Assembly (NCBI GenBank): GCA_020852255.1
Contig: JADZBD010000002.1
Location: 347,531 to 411,530 of the forward strand
Direction of reading: 5' to 3'
Length of the DNA stretch: 64,000 nucleotides
Source: Bacteroidia bacterium
GTDB lineage: Bacteria; Bacteroidota; Bacteroidia; JADZBD01
Of the stretch, positions 40,951 through 49,305 are shown in pieces. A model generated the notes under the pieces. The model was not told the DNA's origin and made no database searches. It saw nothing but the letters and a program-made list of their open reading frames with translations. Position numbers and translations under genes: made by a program. How positions within the stretch are numbered: position 1 is the first letter of the stretch; every line of letters starts with the position of its first letter.

Positions 40951-43812
40951 ATGGATGCCTTCGTAAACAGACACAACGGACCCAACGCAGAGGAGACTGC
41001 GGCCATGCTTCAGCAGATCGGAGTCAAGAGTATTGATGAACTGATCGCACAAACCGTTCCGCAGGCCATTCGTCTGCAGCAACCGCTCGCTATCGGGCAG
41101 GGAATGACGGAGTTCGAATACCTGAATCATATTCGCGGACTGGGTAGAAAAAACAAATTGTTCCGGTCATATATCGGAGCCGGATATTACGGGACCATTC
41201 TTCCTCCGGTCATCCAGAGAAACATTCTTGAGAATCCGGGATGGTATACCGCTTATACTCCGTATCAGGCCGAGATTTCCCAGGGGCGTCTTGAAGCATT
41301 GCTGAATTACCAAACCATGATTTGCAGTATGACAGGGATGCCGGTAGCCAATGCATCGCTGCTGGATGAGGCTACAGCCGCTGCAGAGGCTATGAGTATG
41401 TTTTTCAGTTCGCGCAGCAGGGAGAAGGAGAAGGCCGGGGCGGTTGCGTTCTTTGTGAGCTCCAATTGTTTCCCCCAAACCCTGGATGTGATCACCACAC
41501 GGGCCATTCCTTTAGGAATTGAAGTAGTTACCGGCACACCGGAATCCTTCAAAGGAGGAGAAAAATTCTTCGGTGCCCTCATTCAGTATCCCGATTCCAA
41601 CGGAAGCGTGACTGATCCCTCGGTCTTCATAAAAAACTGCCAGACAGCCGGTATTCCGGTAGCCGTAGGAGCCGATCTTTTGTCACTTGCCCTGCTTCGA
41701 CCGCCCGGAGAGATGGGCGCTGATGTGGTGTTTGGAAACAGCCAGCGTTTCGGTGTTCCGATGGGATTCGGAGGTCCACATGCCGCATTTTTCGCCGCAA
41801 AAGAAGATTACAAGCGGTTATTCCCCGGTCGTATTATTGGCGTGAGCGTAGATGCCGACGGCCGGCCCGCACTGCGCATGGCACTGCAAACACGTGAACA
41901 ACATATTCGAAGGGAAAAAGCCACCTCGAATATTTGCACGGCGCAAGCACTTCTGGCGATCATGGCTTCCATGTATGCGGTGTATCACGGACCAAAGGGG
42001 ATTCGCAGCATTGCAGCTCATATTCATTCCTGCACAGCCATACTTTACCGCGAACTGAAAAAAGCCGGCATCAATGTGAAGGGAACGCTGTTTTTCGATA
42101 CCCTTCATATCACCGGTGCTGATCAGAACCGCATCCGTACCGCTGCACTGGCCACTGCTATTAATTTACAGTATAAAGGCAACGATGAAGTGATCATTGC
42201 TCTGGATGAAACCGTAAGTTCCGGTGATCTGAATGATCTTCTAGGGATTTTTGGAATCAAAAGCAGTGTAACGGCAGACACCATCCATAACGAGAAAGGT
42301 GTTCTTCAGGATTCCGGTCTAAAGCGTACCTCCCCCATTCTTGATCATCCCATCTTTTCTTCGTATCACAGCGAAAGCGAAATGATGCGATACATCAAGC
42401 GGCTGGAAAACAAAGATCTTTCGCTGACGCATTCCATGATCTCATTGGGATCCTGTACCATGAAACTGAATGCAGCATCAGAACTTCTGCCGCTTACCTG
42501 GCCCGAGTTTGCCAACCTTCATCCGTTTGTTCCGTCAGATCAGGCCGAAGGCTATCTGGAACTAATTAACACCCTCAACCGCGATCTTGCCGTTATTACG
42601 GGTTTCGCCGGTATGAGTTTTCAGCCAAATTCCGGCGCACAGGGCGAATATGCCGGCCTGCTTGTGATACGTGCTTTTCATCTGGCCAACGGAAACACTC
42701 AGCGAAACATTGCGCTTATTCCCACCTCAGCACACGGAACCAATCCTGCCAGCGCTGCAATGGCCGGAATGAAGATTGTACTTGTTAAATGCGATGAAAA
42801 AGGAAATATTGATATCGCAGATCTGAAGCAGAAAGCTGAACAGCATAAGAATGAACTCTCCTGTCTGATGGTAACCTATCCCAGCACCCATGGAGTATTT
42901 GAGGAAGGCATCCGTGAGATTACGGGCATCATTCACGACAATGGCGGTCAGGTATACATGGATGGTGCCAATATGAATGCGCAGGTGGGACTCACCTCAC
43001 CCGGAAATATCGGGGCGGACGTATGTCACCTCAATCTGCATAAAACATTTGCCATTCCGCACGGCGGCGGCGGACCGGGCATGGGGCCCATCGGTGTGGC
43101 AAAACATCTGCTTCCCTTCCTCCCCGGACATCCCTTCGTAAAATCAGGCAGCGATAAAGCCATACCAGCAGTTTCCGCCGCACCCTTCGGATCGGCACTC
43201 ATCCTGCTGATTTCGTACGGGTATATTAAAATGCTGGGAGGTCCGGGCTTAAAAGCCGCCACCTGCACAGCGATTCTGAACGCCAATTACATGAAAGAAA
43301 TTCTGAAAGATCATTATCCCATTCTCTATGTGGGAACGAATGGGCGCGTGGCCCACGAGATGATCCTCGATTGCAAGGATTTCAAGAAAACCTCCGGGGT
43401 GGAAGTCGGTGATATGGCCAAGCGACTCATGGATTATGGATTTCATGCACCAACCGTTGCATTTCCTGTTCACGATACCCTGATGGTAGAGCCGACAGAA
43501 AGCGAAAGCAAGGCCGAACTGGATCGTTTCTGTGAAGCGCTGATCCAAATCCGGCAGGAGATCGAAGCCATCGAAAAGGGTCAGGCAGATCCGGCGAACA
43601 ACCTGCTCAAAAATGCTCCGCACACTGTACGCAGGGCCACCGCCGATCAGTGGAAATTCCCCTACACCCGTCAGGCGGCCGTTTATCCTCTTAAGTGGGT
43701 GAAAGACAATAAGTTCTGGCCTTCAGTAGGGCGAGTTGACAATGCAGCCGGCGACCGGAATCTGGTATGTACCTGTCCGCCCCTGGAGCAATATGCCGAA
43801 GTGGTGGCGTAA
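40951..43812 (+). CDS. gcvP: Glycine dehydrogenase (decarboxylating), P protein
   Basis: The 953-residue full-length P protein of the glycine cleavage system decarboxylates glycine and passes the aminomethyl group to GcvH. The start is [20 protein letters not shown], typical of the family; upstream in-frame codons are unrelated. The PLP Lys is in [21 protein letters not shown]. The N- and C-terminal homologous halves are fused, as in Bacteroidota and enterobacteria. gcvH and gcvT are not in the window. Confidence 0.97.
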   Translation: MDAFVNRHNGPNAEETAAMLQQIGVKSIDELIAQTVPQAIRLQQPLAIGQGMTEFEYLNHIRGLGRKNKLFRSYIGAGYYGTILPPVIQRNILENPGWYTAYTPYQAEISQGRLEALLNYQTMICSMTGMPVANASLLDEATAAAEAMSMFFSSRSREKEKAGAVAFFVSSNCFPQTLDVITTRAIPLGIEVVTGTPESFKGGEKFFGALIQYPDSNGSVTDPSVFIKNCQTAGIPVAVGADLLSLALLRPPGEMGADVVFGNSQRFGVPMGFGGPHAAFFAAKEDYKRLFPGRIIGVSVDADGRPALRMALQTREQHIRREKATSNICTAQALLAIMASMYAVYHGPKGIRSIAAHIHSCTAILYRELKKAGINVKGTLFFDTLHITGADQNRIRTAALATAINLQYKGNDEVIIALDETVSSGDLNDLLGIFGIKSSVTADTIHNEKGVLQDSGLKRTSPILDHPIFSSYHSESEMMRYIKRLENKDLSLTHSMISLGSCTMKLNAASELLPLTWPEFANLHPFVPSDQAEGYLELINTLNRDLAVITGFAGMSFQPNSGAQGEYAGLLVIRAFHLANGNTQRNIALIPTSAHGTNPASAAMAGMKIVLVKCDEKGNIDIADLKQKAEQHKNELSCLMVTYPSTHGVFEEGIREITGIIHDNGGQVYMDGANMNAQVGLTSPGNIGADVCHLNLHKTFAIPHGGGGPGMGPIGVAKHLLPFLPGHPFVKSGSDKAIPAVSAAPFGSALILLISYGYIKMLGGPGLKAATCTAILNANYMKEILKDHYPILYVGTNGRVAHEMILDCKDFKKTSGVEVGDMAKRLMDYGFHAPTVAFPVHDTLMVEPTESESKAELDRFCEALIQIRQEIEAIEKGQADPANNLLKNAPHTVRRATADQWKFPYTRQAAVYPLKWVKDNKFWPSVGRVDNAAGDRNLVCTCPPLEQYAEVVA

Positions 43813-43879
43813 GGCTATATTTCGTAACTTCGTGACCGGAAAACCCGAAAACAAAAACAATAAACCAAAACTCAATTCA

Positions 43880-44911
43880 ATGAAAAAACTCTACGCAATT
43901 ACTCTGTCACTTGGAGTGTGCGCAGGACTTATGGCACAGCGCCCTTCTACCGGCGAAACTGTTCAGGCTCCTGTGAACTCTAACGCCAAAAACGGAAACC
44001 CTTCCGTGATGGTAACCCCCACTGATACCCTTTGGGGAAATTTCCCAATGGGTGGCGGAACTGCCTCTCCTACCATTTTCTCCTCTACAGGAGGCGGATT
44101 TGTGGGCGGTCATAATGGCTACGGTGACCTTAAGAAAGTACAGGCTTTCATGGTAACCTCGCCCTATTCTGTGGAAGGCATTTGCTACTGGTTTGGCGGT
44201 AAAGTATTCACTTCCGGAAACAATACTTCTAAAGTTGTTTCCAGCCTGTGGGCAATGACCGGAACAGGAACCGCTTCCACCGGAAACGCACCTTGTCCTG
44301 CCAACAACCCGATCGCTAACACAAGCAACGACATCATGATTGGCGCCATTGATACAACCTCGAGCGGAGCAGGAGGATTTGTTTTTGTTACTCTTCCTTC
44401 ACCCTACGCCGCTACCGTTGACTATGGTGCAGGCATCAACCTCGCCTTCAATAGCGCAGGTGACACCGTTGGTCTTGTTTCTACAGAGGACGGAGGTGCA
44501 GGTATGATGGATCAAAGCTGGGAGCAATGGAGCGACAATACATGGCACACCGCTTATGAGCCGCAGAACTGGGGTCTGAACATTGACTGGGCTATTTTCC
44601 CGATCGTGAATATGAATTCCGGTATTGCTGATGGCAACTTTATCAATGGCATCAAGCTGTACCAGAATTTCCCGAACCCCACAATGGGCAACACGACCGT
44701 TTCCTTCGAACTTGAGAACAGTGCAAAAGACGTAATGATCGTTATCAACGATCTGAACGGAAAACTGATCAAAAAGATTGAGCTGAAGAACCTGAACGCC
44801 GGCAAGCACGAGTTAAACCTCGATGCAAAAGAGATTGGTGCAGGAACTTTCTTCATCCTTCTCCAGGCCGACAACAATCGTCTTGGAAAGAAGATGACTG
44901 TTGTTCACTAA
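43880..44911 (+). CDS. T9SS-secreted protein of unknown function
   Basis: The 343-residue protein starts MKKLYAITLSLGVCAGLMAQ (signal peptide); the in-frame extension upstream overlaps gcvP and is not protein-like. A Gly/Ser/Thr-rich beta domain fills residues 25-255. A type A T9SS sorting domain begins near 260 (IKLYQNFPNPTMGNTTVSFE ... GTFFILLQAD). No enzymatic motif was recognised. A TAACTTCG box at 43825-43832 resembles the one before the 46004 gene. A strong terminator follows. Confidence 0.8.
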   Translation: MKKLYAITLSLGVCAGLMAQRPSTGETVQAPVNSNAKNGNPSVMVTPTDTLWGNFPMGGGTASPTIFSSTGGGFVGGHNGYGDLKKVQAFMVTSPYSVEGICYWFGGKVFTSGNNTSKVVSSLWAMTGTGTASTGNAPCPANNPIANTSNDIMIGAIDTTSSGAGGFVFVTLPSPYAATVDYGAGINLAFNSAGDTVGLVSTEDGGAGMMDQSWEQWSDNTWHTAYEPQNWGLNIDWAIFPIVNMNSGIADGNFINGIKLYQNFPNPTMGNTTVSFELENSAKDVMIVINDLNGKLIKKIELKNLNAGKHELNLDAKEIGAGTFFILLQADNNRLGKKMTVVH

Positions 44912-44930
44912 ATCGTCACCAACGAATAAA

Positions 44931-44958
44931 AGCCCCGTGTAAAAGCGGGGCTTTTTTA
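44931..44958 (+). terminator. Rho-independent terminator
   Basis: AGCCCCG pairs with CGGGGCT across an 8-base loop, followed by a T-run. It lies 20 bases past the 43880-44911 gene. Confidence 0.85.
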
Positions 44959-44969
44959 TTTTTAGTCAA

Positions 44970-44977
44970 TATCTTTG
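44970..44977 (+). promoter_or_regulatory. -7 box of the next T9SS cargo gene
   Basis: TATCTTTG matches the consensus exactly and lies 21 bases before the ATG at 44999. The -33 region overlaps the preceding terminator and lacks a clear TTG. Confidence 0.5.
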
Positions 44978-44998
44978 CATCATTCACGTTACGCTGTC

Positions 44999-45895
44999 AT
45001 GAAATATCTTTTGTACTCAATTCTTCTGTTTCTATACTCTGCACTTAGTGCACAAAATATTACTGAAGAATTTGAGGATTCCGCCACGGTAGTCAATAAC
45101 GGATGGGTTACGCTGAACAATAGCAATCCTGCCGGACCTACTTCCTGGTTTGCCGGTAACACTACGGTATTTACCGCCCATTCCCAGAACGGATATTTTG
45201 CAGCAAATTACAACAGCTGTTCCGGCAGCGGTACCATCAGCACCTGGCTGATCTCACCGGTTCGCTGGTTTCGTAACGGAGATTCGATTCTGTTTTACAC
45301 CCGCACCGTTGACTCCTCCCTGATTCCAACCTTTCCTGACAGGCTGCAGCTCCGGTTCAGTCCGAATGGAACCGGGCTCAATGTGGGTGCTAATGCCAGT
45401 GATACAGGAGATTTTACCCAGTCGTTACTTGACATCAATCCCACTTACGATTCTACAGGATATCCCAATGGTTATCCCTGCCACTGGAAAAAATACATGG
45501 TCATACTCTCGGGTCTACCCGCCCAGGGGGTGAGCGGACGCTTCGCCTTTCGCTATTTTATAGAAAATGGCGGCCCGCTTGGGTCACGTTCAGATTATAT
45601 CGGCATCGACAGCTGTGCATACCGCACCCCTACAAACGGCGTTAATGAATCCGAACCATTCCGGTTCTCGGTATTTCCTAATCCCGTTCAGCAAGGACAA
45701 CCTGTTTCTATTCAATCTGCCGATCTGCACACAGAGTCGAACCTGGAGATCCTGGACGCAACAGGCCGGATCATTTTTACCTGCTCTTTCCGGGATCAGA
45801 TTTTTATTGATACCCGAAGCTGGGCGGCCGGGCTCTTTCACATCCGTTTAGTGAACAAAGATGGGACAGTCTCCCGTTCTTTGATTATCAGATAA
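44999..45895 (+). CDS. T9SS-secreted choice-of-anchor J/cleaved-adhesin-like protein
   Basis: The 298-residue protein has a signal peptide (MKYLLYSILLFLYSALSAQ). A jelly-roll-like domain resembles the cleaved-adhesin/choice-of-anchor J group: an early FEDSATVVNNGWVTLNN, then AANYNSCSGSGTISTWLISP and a late RSDYIGIDSCAY. A type A T9SS sorting domain follows (VFPNPVQQGQPVS ... GLFHIRL). Such domains occur in gingipains and many secreted Bacteroidota proteins as carbohydrate or adhesion modules. No catalytic domain is present. Confidence 0.8.
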   Translation: MKYLLYSILLFLYSALSAQNITEEFEDSATVVNNGWVTLNNSNPAGPTSWFAGNTTVFTAHSQNGYFAANYNSCSGSGTISTWLISPVRWFRNGDSILFYTRTVDSSLIPTFPDRLQLRFSPNGTGLNVGANASDTGDFTQSLLDINPTYDSTGYPNGYPCHWKKYMVILSGLPAQGVSGRFAFRYFIENGGPLGSRSDYIGIDSCAYRTPTNGVNESEPFRFSVFPNPVQQGQPVSIQSADLHTESNLEILDATGRIIFTCSFRDQIFIDTRSWAAGLFHIRLVNKDGTVSRSLIIR

Positions 45896-45934
45896 TTACA
45901 CCAACACAACAGCTTATTTATGCAGGCCTCCATT

Positions 45935-45965
45935 TTGGGGGTTGGCCGTCTTTTAAGTAACTTCG
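45935..45965 (+). promoter_or_regulatory. Promoter of the 46004 gene
   Basis: TTG at 45935-45937, a 20-base spacer and TAACTTCG at 45958-45965 (one mismatch to TAnnTTTG) lie about 38 bases before the ATG. Confidence 0.45.
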
Positions 45966-46003
45966 CAGAAATTTCAACAGCCCTAAAACAAAAACCAAGA
46001 ACA

Positions 46004-47233
46004 ATGAAGAAACTCTACATTATTGCAGTCGTTCTTTTGATGGGAGGAGCCATGTTTGCACAAACGCAGAACATACCTATGAACCCCCGAACGAAGCTGC
46101 ACCGGCCTATCAACAATGTTGTGAAGCCTTCGCACCTTAACGGTCCTGAAGCCATCAGTTCATTTATCGTTGACTATGATACCGCCGATGCTTATACCTG
46201 GTGGACCGGTGGCGATACTTACGATCGTTTCATATGGGACATGAACTGGAACTACAATGCAGCTCAGGGAGACACCGCGCTGAAGTATGTAGTAACAGCA
46301 TTTGATACCATTATTGACAGCTATGCGAACCCGAGCCCTGTCGGCTACCCGCTCAACAGTGTTCAGCAGGTGAAAGTAGATTCCATCTATTTTATCATCG
46401 GTCAGGAGAATAACTCCACAACTGATGATACACTTATCGTTAAGCTGATGAACGTAAATGCGAATGGATATCCTTCCACTACCGTTTACTGGTCCGACAC
46501 CCTTTATTTCCCTCAGGACATACCTCACGGAACAAACTGGCTGCAGGCCTACTATGTATCTATACCTGTTAACGGAAGCAATGGATTTGTGATCCCTTCC
46601 AACGGAAAAAAATATTCCGTGCGCCTGGAATATCATGGTAACAAACAGGATACCTGCGGTGTACTTGCCGGATTTGGATCATTCCAGGGTTCCTGCGGCA
46701 GCAGCCCGAATGCACTTCTGGCCTACCAGACTCAAACGGGTGCTTTCAAGGTGAACTCCACCACCTGGTATAATGCGAATTCCTTCGCAGTTTGGACCGA
46801 GTATGCCACTTATGGAACCTTGCCCACAACGAGCGGTGCGAACCTTTACTACGACTGTGACGGTTCTGGTGGTATTACTTCAGGCGACGGAATGAACTAT
46901 ATCCAGAACCTGAACATCCTTACGTACGAGACAGTAACTACCAATGTGGGTATGACTGAAGATTTCGTTAACGGTATCCGTCTTGGACAGAACTATCCAA
47001 ACCCATCTGTAGCCGATTTCAACCTGATTTATCAGATTGAGAAGAGTTCAGCGGTTAAACTCGAGATCATGGATATGACCGGAAAAGTGGTGGCTGTGTT
47101 CAACGAAGGCAACAAGGCAGCCGGACAGCATACCATTAAGATTTCCGATCTGAATCTGCAGTCGGGCACCTATTTCTACACGCTTACCGCGAACGGAAAT
47201 AAACTCACCAAGAAATTCAGTATTGCGAAATAG
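46004..47233 (+). CDS. T9SS-secreted protein of unknown function
   Basis: The 409-residue protein starts MKKLYIIAVVLLMGGAMFAQ (signal peptide). A beta-rich region of about 290 residues has few Cys and many Asn/Thr, with YYDCDGSGGITSGDGM near its end, which could be a Ca-binding loop. A type A T9SS sorting domain follows (IRLGQNYPNPSVADFNLIYQ ... SGTYFYTLTANG). Its N-terminus and promoter resemble the 43880 gene. A bidirectional terminator separates it from mlaF. Confidence 0.8.
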   Translation: MKKLYIIAVVLLMGGAMFAQTQNIPMNPRTKLHRPINNVVKPSHLNGPEAISSFIVDYDTADAYTWWTGGDTYDRFIWDMNWNYNAAQGDTALKYVVTAFDTIIDSYANPSPVGYPLNSVQQVKVDSIYFIIGQENNSTTDDTLIVKLMNVNANGYPSTTVYWSDTLYFPQDIPHGTNWLQAYYVSIPVNGSNGFVIPSNGKKYSVRLEYHGNKQDTCGVLAGFGSFQGSCGSSPNALLAYQTQTGAFKVNSTTWYNANSFAVWTEYATYGTLPTTSGANLYYDCDGSGGITSGDGMNYIQNLNILTYETVTTNVGMTEDFVNGIRLGQNYPNPSVADFNLIYQIEKSSAVKLEIMDMTGKVVAVFNEGNKAAGQHTIKISDLNLQSGTYFYTLTANGNKLTKKFSIAK

Positions 47234-47257
47234 TTTCCGCTAACATTATCAATATAG

Positions 47258-47287
47258 CCCCGGCAGATCTTCTGCCGGGGTTATTTT
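47258..47287. terminator. Bidirectional terminator between a T9SS cargo gene and mlaF
   Basis: A perfect 10-bp stem (CCCCGGCAGA and its complement) with a 3-base loop is followed by a T-rich run on the plus strand. The mlaF stop lies immediately beyond it on the minus strand. Confidence 0.82.
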
Positions 47288-48030
47288 TTTCGCAGCGATT
47301 TGAGAAACTTGGAAGCGTAAACAAAGTCCACCAATTGTTCATTGGTGGCCTGAAGTATATCGTGGCGGCTTCCCTCCCACGCTTTATTGCCCTTATGAAA
47401 GAAGGCGATCTTATCTCCGATCTCCATAACGGAATTCATGTCGTGGGTGATCACCAGGGTAGTCATGTTAAATTCATAAGTAATCTCCTGGATAAGATCA
47501 TCAATAAGAATAGATGTTTTCGGATCGAGTCCGGAATTCGGTTCATCGCAGAACAGATACTTTGGATTAAGTACGATGGCTCTGGCAATGGCCACGCGCT
47601 TTTTCATTCCACCGCTTATCTCGGATGGAAATTTTGCATTTGCATTCTGAATATTCACACGATTGAGGCAGAAATTAACCCGGTCCAGCTTCTCCTGGGA
47701 ACTCATTTCGGTAAACATCTGCAGCGGAAACATCACATTCTCCTCCACGGTCATGGAATCAAAAAGTGCTGCACCCTGGAAAAGCATACCGATTTCTCGC
47801 CGGATCATTTTCCGTTCATTCAAAGACATTCCCGTAAAATTCTTCCCGTCGTAGAGTACGTTTCCGCTATCAGGCTCCAGAAGACCAACCATGCACTTCA
47901 TGGTCACGGTTTTGCCTGACCCGGATTCACCGATTATGAGATTTGTCTTGCCCTTATCGCATGTAAAGGAAAAATCCTTCACCACCTGCTTATCCCCAAA
48001 TGACCTGGATATATTCCTAACCTCGATCAT
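47281..48030 (-). CDS. mlaF: MlaF-type lipid-transport ABC ATPase
   Basis: The 249-residue ATPase has Walker A IIGESGSGKTVTMKC, signature EISGGMKKRVAIARAIV and Walker B YLFCDEPNSGLDP, with the MlaF-typical MLFQGAALFDSMTVEENV. It pairs with the MlaE-type permease upstream, overlapping it by four bases. The Mla pair moves phospholipids between the membranes. A periplasmic MCE-domain (mlaD) gene was not found next to it in this window. Confidence 0.9.
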   Translation of the reverse strand: MIEVRNISRSFGDKQVVKDFSFTCDKGKTNLIIGESGSGKTVTMKCMVGLLEPDSGNVLYDGKNFTGMSLNERKMIRREIGMLFQGAALFDSMTVEENVMFPLQMFTEMSSQEKLDRVNFCLNRVNIQNANAKFPSEISGGMKKRVAIARAIVLNPKYLFCDEPNSGLDPKTSILIDDLIQEITYEFNMTTLVITHDMNSVMEIGDKIAFFHKGNKAWEGSRHDILQATNEQLVDFVYASKFLKSLRKK

Positions 48031-48767
48031 GCCAGCAGGATCTGAGTAATAATGAGGTTAAAAATTAATATCACTATACTGGAATAAACCACCGCCTTCG
48101 TACTGCTTTGACCCACTTCCAGCGCACCTCCGTTAGTCCGGTAACCGTGGTAGGAAGCTACCGAGGCAATGATAAAGGCAAATACACAGGTTTTCACCAA
48201 GGCATACATCACATTATATGGCCGGAATTCATATTGGATTCCGTACATATACTCCTGAGGGGTAACAACGCCCATTGCCACCCCCAGGAAATATCCCCCA
48301 AGGATCCCGAGGAACATACTGATCACGATCAAAAAAGGGTTGATGAATACAAGGGCGACTATTTTGGGAAGAATCAGGAAGGAAGCGGAATTCACACCCA
48401 TGATTTCCAATGCATCCACCTGCTCACTCACTTTCATGGTTCCGATCTCGGAGGCAATATTTGATCCCACTTTTCCCGCCAGGATGAGACTGACAATGGC
48501 CGGGGAAAATTCAAGGATCATAGAATCGCGGGTGGTTACCCCTACAGCATACACCGGTACCCAGGGACTTTCAAATCCGAAAGCCGCCTGAATGGTAATA
48601 ACTGCACCCATGAACACAGAAATGATGGCAACAATCCCCAGTGAACCAATCCCGAGTTTGTCGATTTCAGAAAAAACCTGACGCCGAAATACCCAGCCCT
48701 TTTCCGGGCGGCTGAATACCCTGGCCATCAGCAGATAATAACTCCCAAGATGATATAATATATTCAT
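48027..48767 (-). CDS. mlaE: MlaE-type ABC permease
   Basis: The 246-residue integral membrane protein carries the MlaE/DUF140 core: AVITIQAAFGF, SPAIVSLILAGKVGSNIASE, IGTMKVSEQVDALEIMGVNS and the conserved late ASYHGYRTNGGALEVGQS. It has five or so membrane helices. It is first in the mlaE-mlaF operon. A TAAATTTG -7 box lies 8 bases before its ATG. Confidence 0.92.
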   Translation of the reverse strand: MNILYHLGSYYLLMARVFSRPEKGWVFRRQVFSEIDKLGIGSLGIVAIISVFMGAVITIQAAFGFESPWVPVYAVGVTTRDSMILEFSPAIVSLILAGKVGSNIASEIGTMKVSEQVDALEIMGVNSASFLILPKIVALVFINPFLIVISMFLGILGGYFLGVAMGVVTPQEYMYGIQYEFRPYNVMYALVKTCVFAFIIASVASYHGYRTNGGALEVGQSSTKAVVYSSIVILIFNLIITQILLA

Positions 48768-48774
48768 GGAAGTG

Positions 48775-48782
48775 CAAATTTA
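48775..48782 (-). promoter_or_regulatory. -7 box of mlaEF
   Basis: TAAATTTG on the minus strand fits TAnnTTTG and lies 7 bases from the ATG, implying a very short leader. No clear -33 TTG. Confidence 0.4.
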
Positions 48783-48825
48783 ACCAAAACCGGGAACCTC
48801 CCCTCGCAGAATCCGTAGAAATGCT

Positions 48826-48833
48826 TAGATTTG
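48826..48833 (+). promoter_or_regulatory. -7 box of the small lipoprotein gene
   Basis: TAGATTTG fits TAnnTTTG 12 bases before the ATG at 48846. No -33 TTG at standard spacing. Confidence 0.45.
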
Positions 48834-48845
48834 AGGGAATTAGCT

Positions 48846-48992
48846 ATGACTAAACGAGTTCTGATCCTGGCTTTTACGGGAATCCTGGTATTGGGTTTAT
48901 CCTCCTGCTTTCTTTTCCGCAAGAAGAACAAGTGCGGTGATTGCCCGCAATGGAACCGGACCAAACATAACTGTACTGAACAAAAGCGTTAA
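48846..48992 (+). CDS. 48-residue Cys-rich lipoprotein
   Basis: This short gene encodes MTKRVLILAFTGILVLGLSS followed by a lipobox Cys (LSSC). The mature tail is about 28 residues with the pattern KCGDCPQWNRTKHNC: a CxxC plus a later His-Asn-Cys, and many basic residues. A lipidated, possibly metal-binding surface or periplasmic peptide is likely. A -7 box lies upstream and an inverted repeat just after the stop. It sits 52 bases upstream of feoA, divergent from mlaEF. No family was recognised; a link to iron uptake is only positional. Confidence 0.7.
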   Translation: MTKRVLILAFTGILVLGLSSCFLFRKKNKCGDCPQWNRTKHNCTEQKR

Positions 48993-48993
48993 T

Positions 48994-49011
48994 ATACCCT
49001 GTTTAGGGTAT
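48994..49011 (+). promoter_or_regulatory. Inverted repeat upstream of feoA (operator or weak terminator)
   Basis: ATACCCT-GTTT-AGGGTAT is a perfect 7-bp inverted repeat starting two bases past the small lipoprotein stop and 34 bases before the feoA ATG. There is no T-run. It might bind a metal-responsive regulator or form a hairpin. A near-consensus -7 box TAACTTTA (49033-49040) lies between it and feoA. Confidence 0.45.
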
Positions 49012-49044
49012 CACTTACCCCTGTGGAAGGGCTAACTTTATCAC

Positions 49045-49284
49045 ATGAAACATCTTAACCGTACACTGGACCAGTTGGCAATCGGAGAGTCAGGAGTGAT
49101 AGAATCCTTCACTGATCCGGTTATGTCCCTGAAATTGGTTGAGATGGGGTGTGTTCCCGGCGAACCTGTATTAATGGACTCGGTGGCACCATTGGGTGAT
49201 CCCATTGCCGTGATGGTTTGCGGTTACAAACTGAGCCTTCGGAGAACAGAGGCCGCCTCCATTGTGCTCCGGCCTCTCCGTTAA
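49045..49284 (+). CDS. feoA: Ferrous iron transport protein A
   Basis: The 79-residue SH3-like protein has LDQLAIGESGVIESF, LVEMGCVPGEPVLM and a late ALxxGxxLSLRRxEA-type VCGYKLSLRRTEAASI. FeoA is a small cytosolic partner needed by FeoB. It precedes feoB by 21 bases in an operon. Confidence 0.92.
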   Translation: MKHLNRTLDQLAIGESGVIESFTDPVMSLKLVEMGCVPGEPVLMDSVAPLGDPIAVMVCGYKLSLRRTEAASIVLRPLR

Positions 49285-49305
49285 AGAAGGCATTTCTTCT
49301 TACCT

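Noticed and set aside
43736..43879. N-terminal extension of the T9SS protein that would overlap gcvP
   Set aside because: The extension is read through the gcvP end in another frame and the clear signal peptide starts at 43880.
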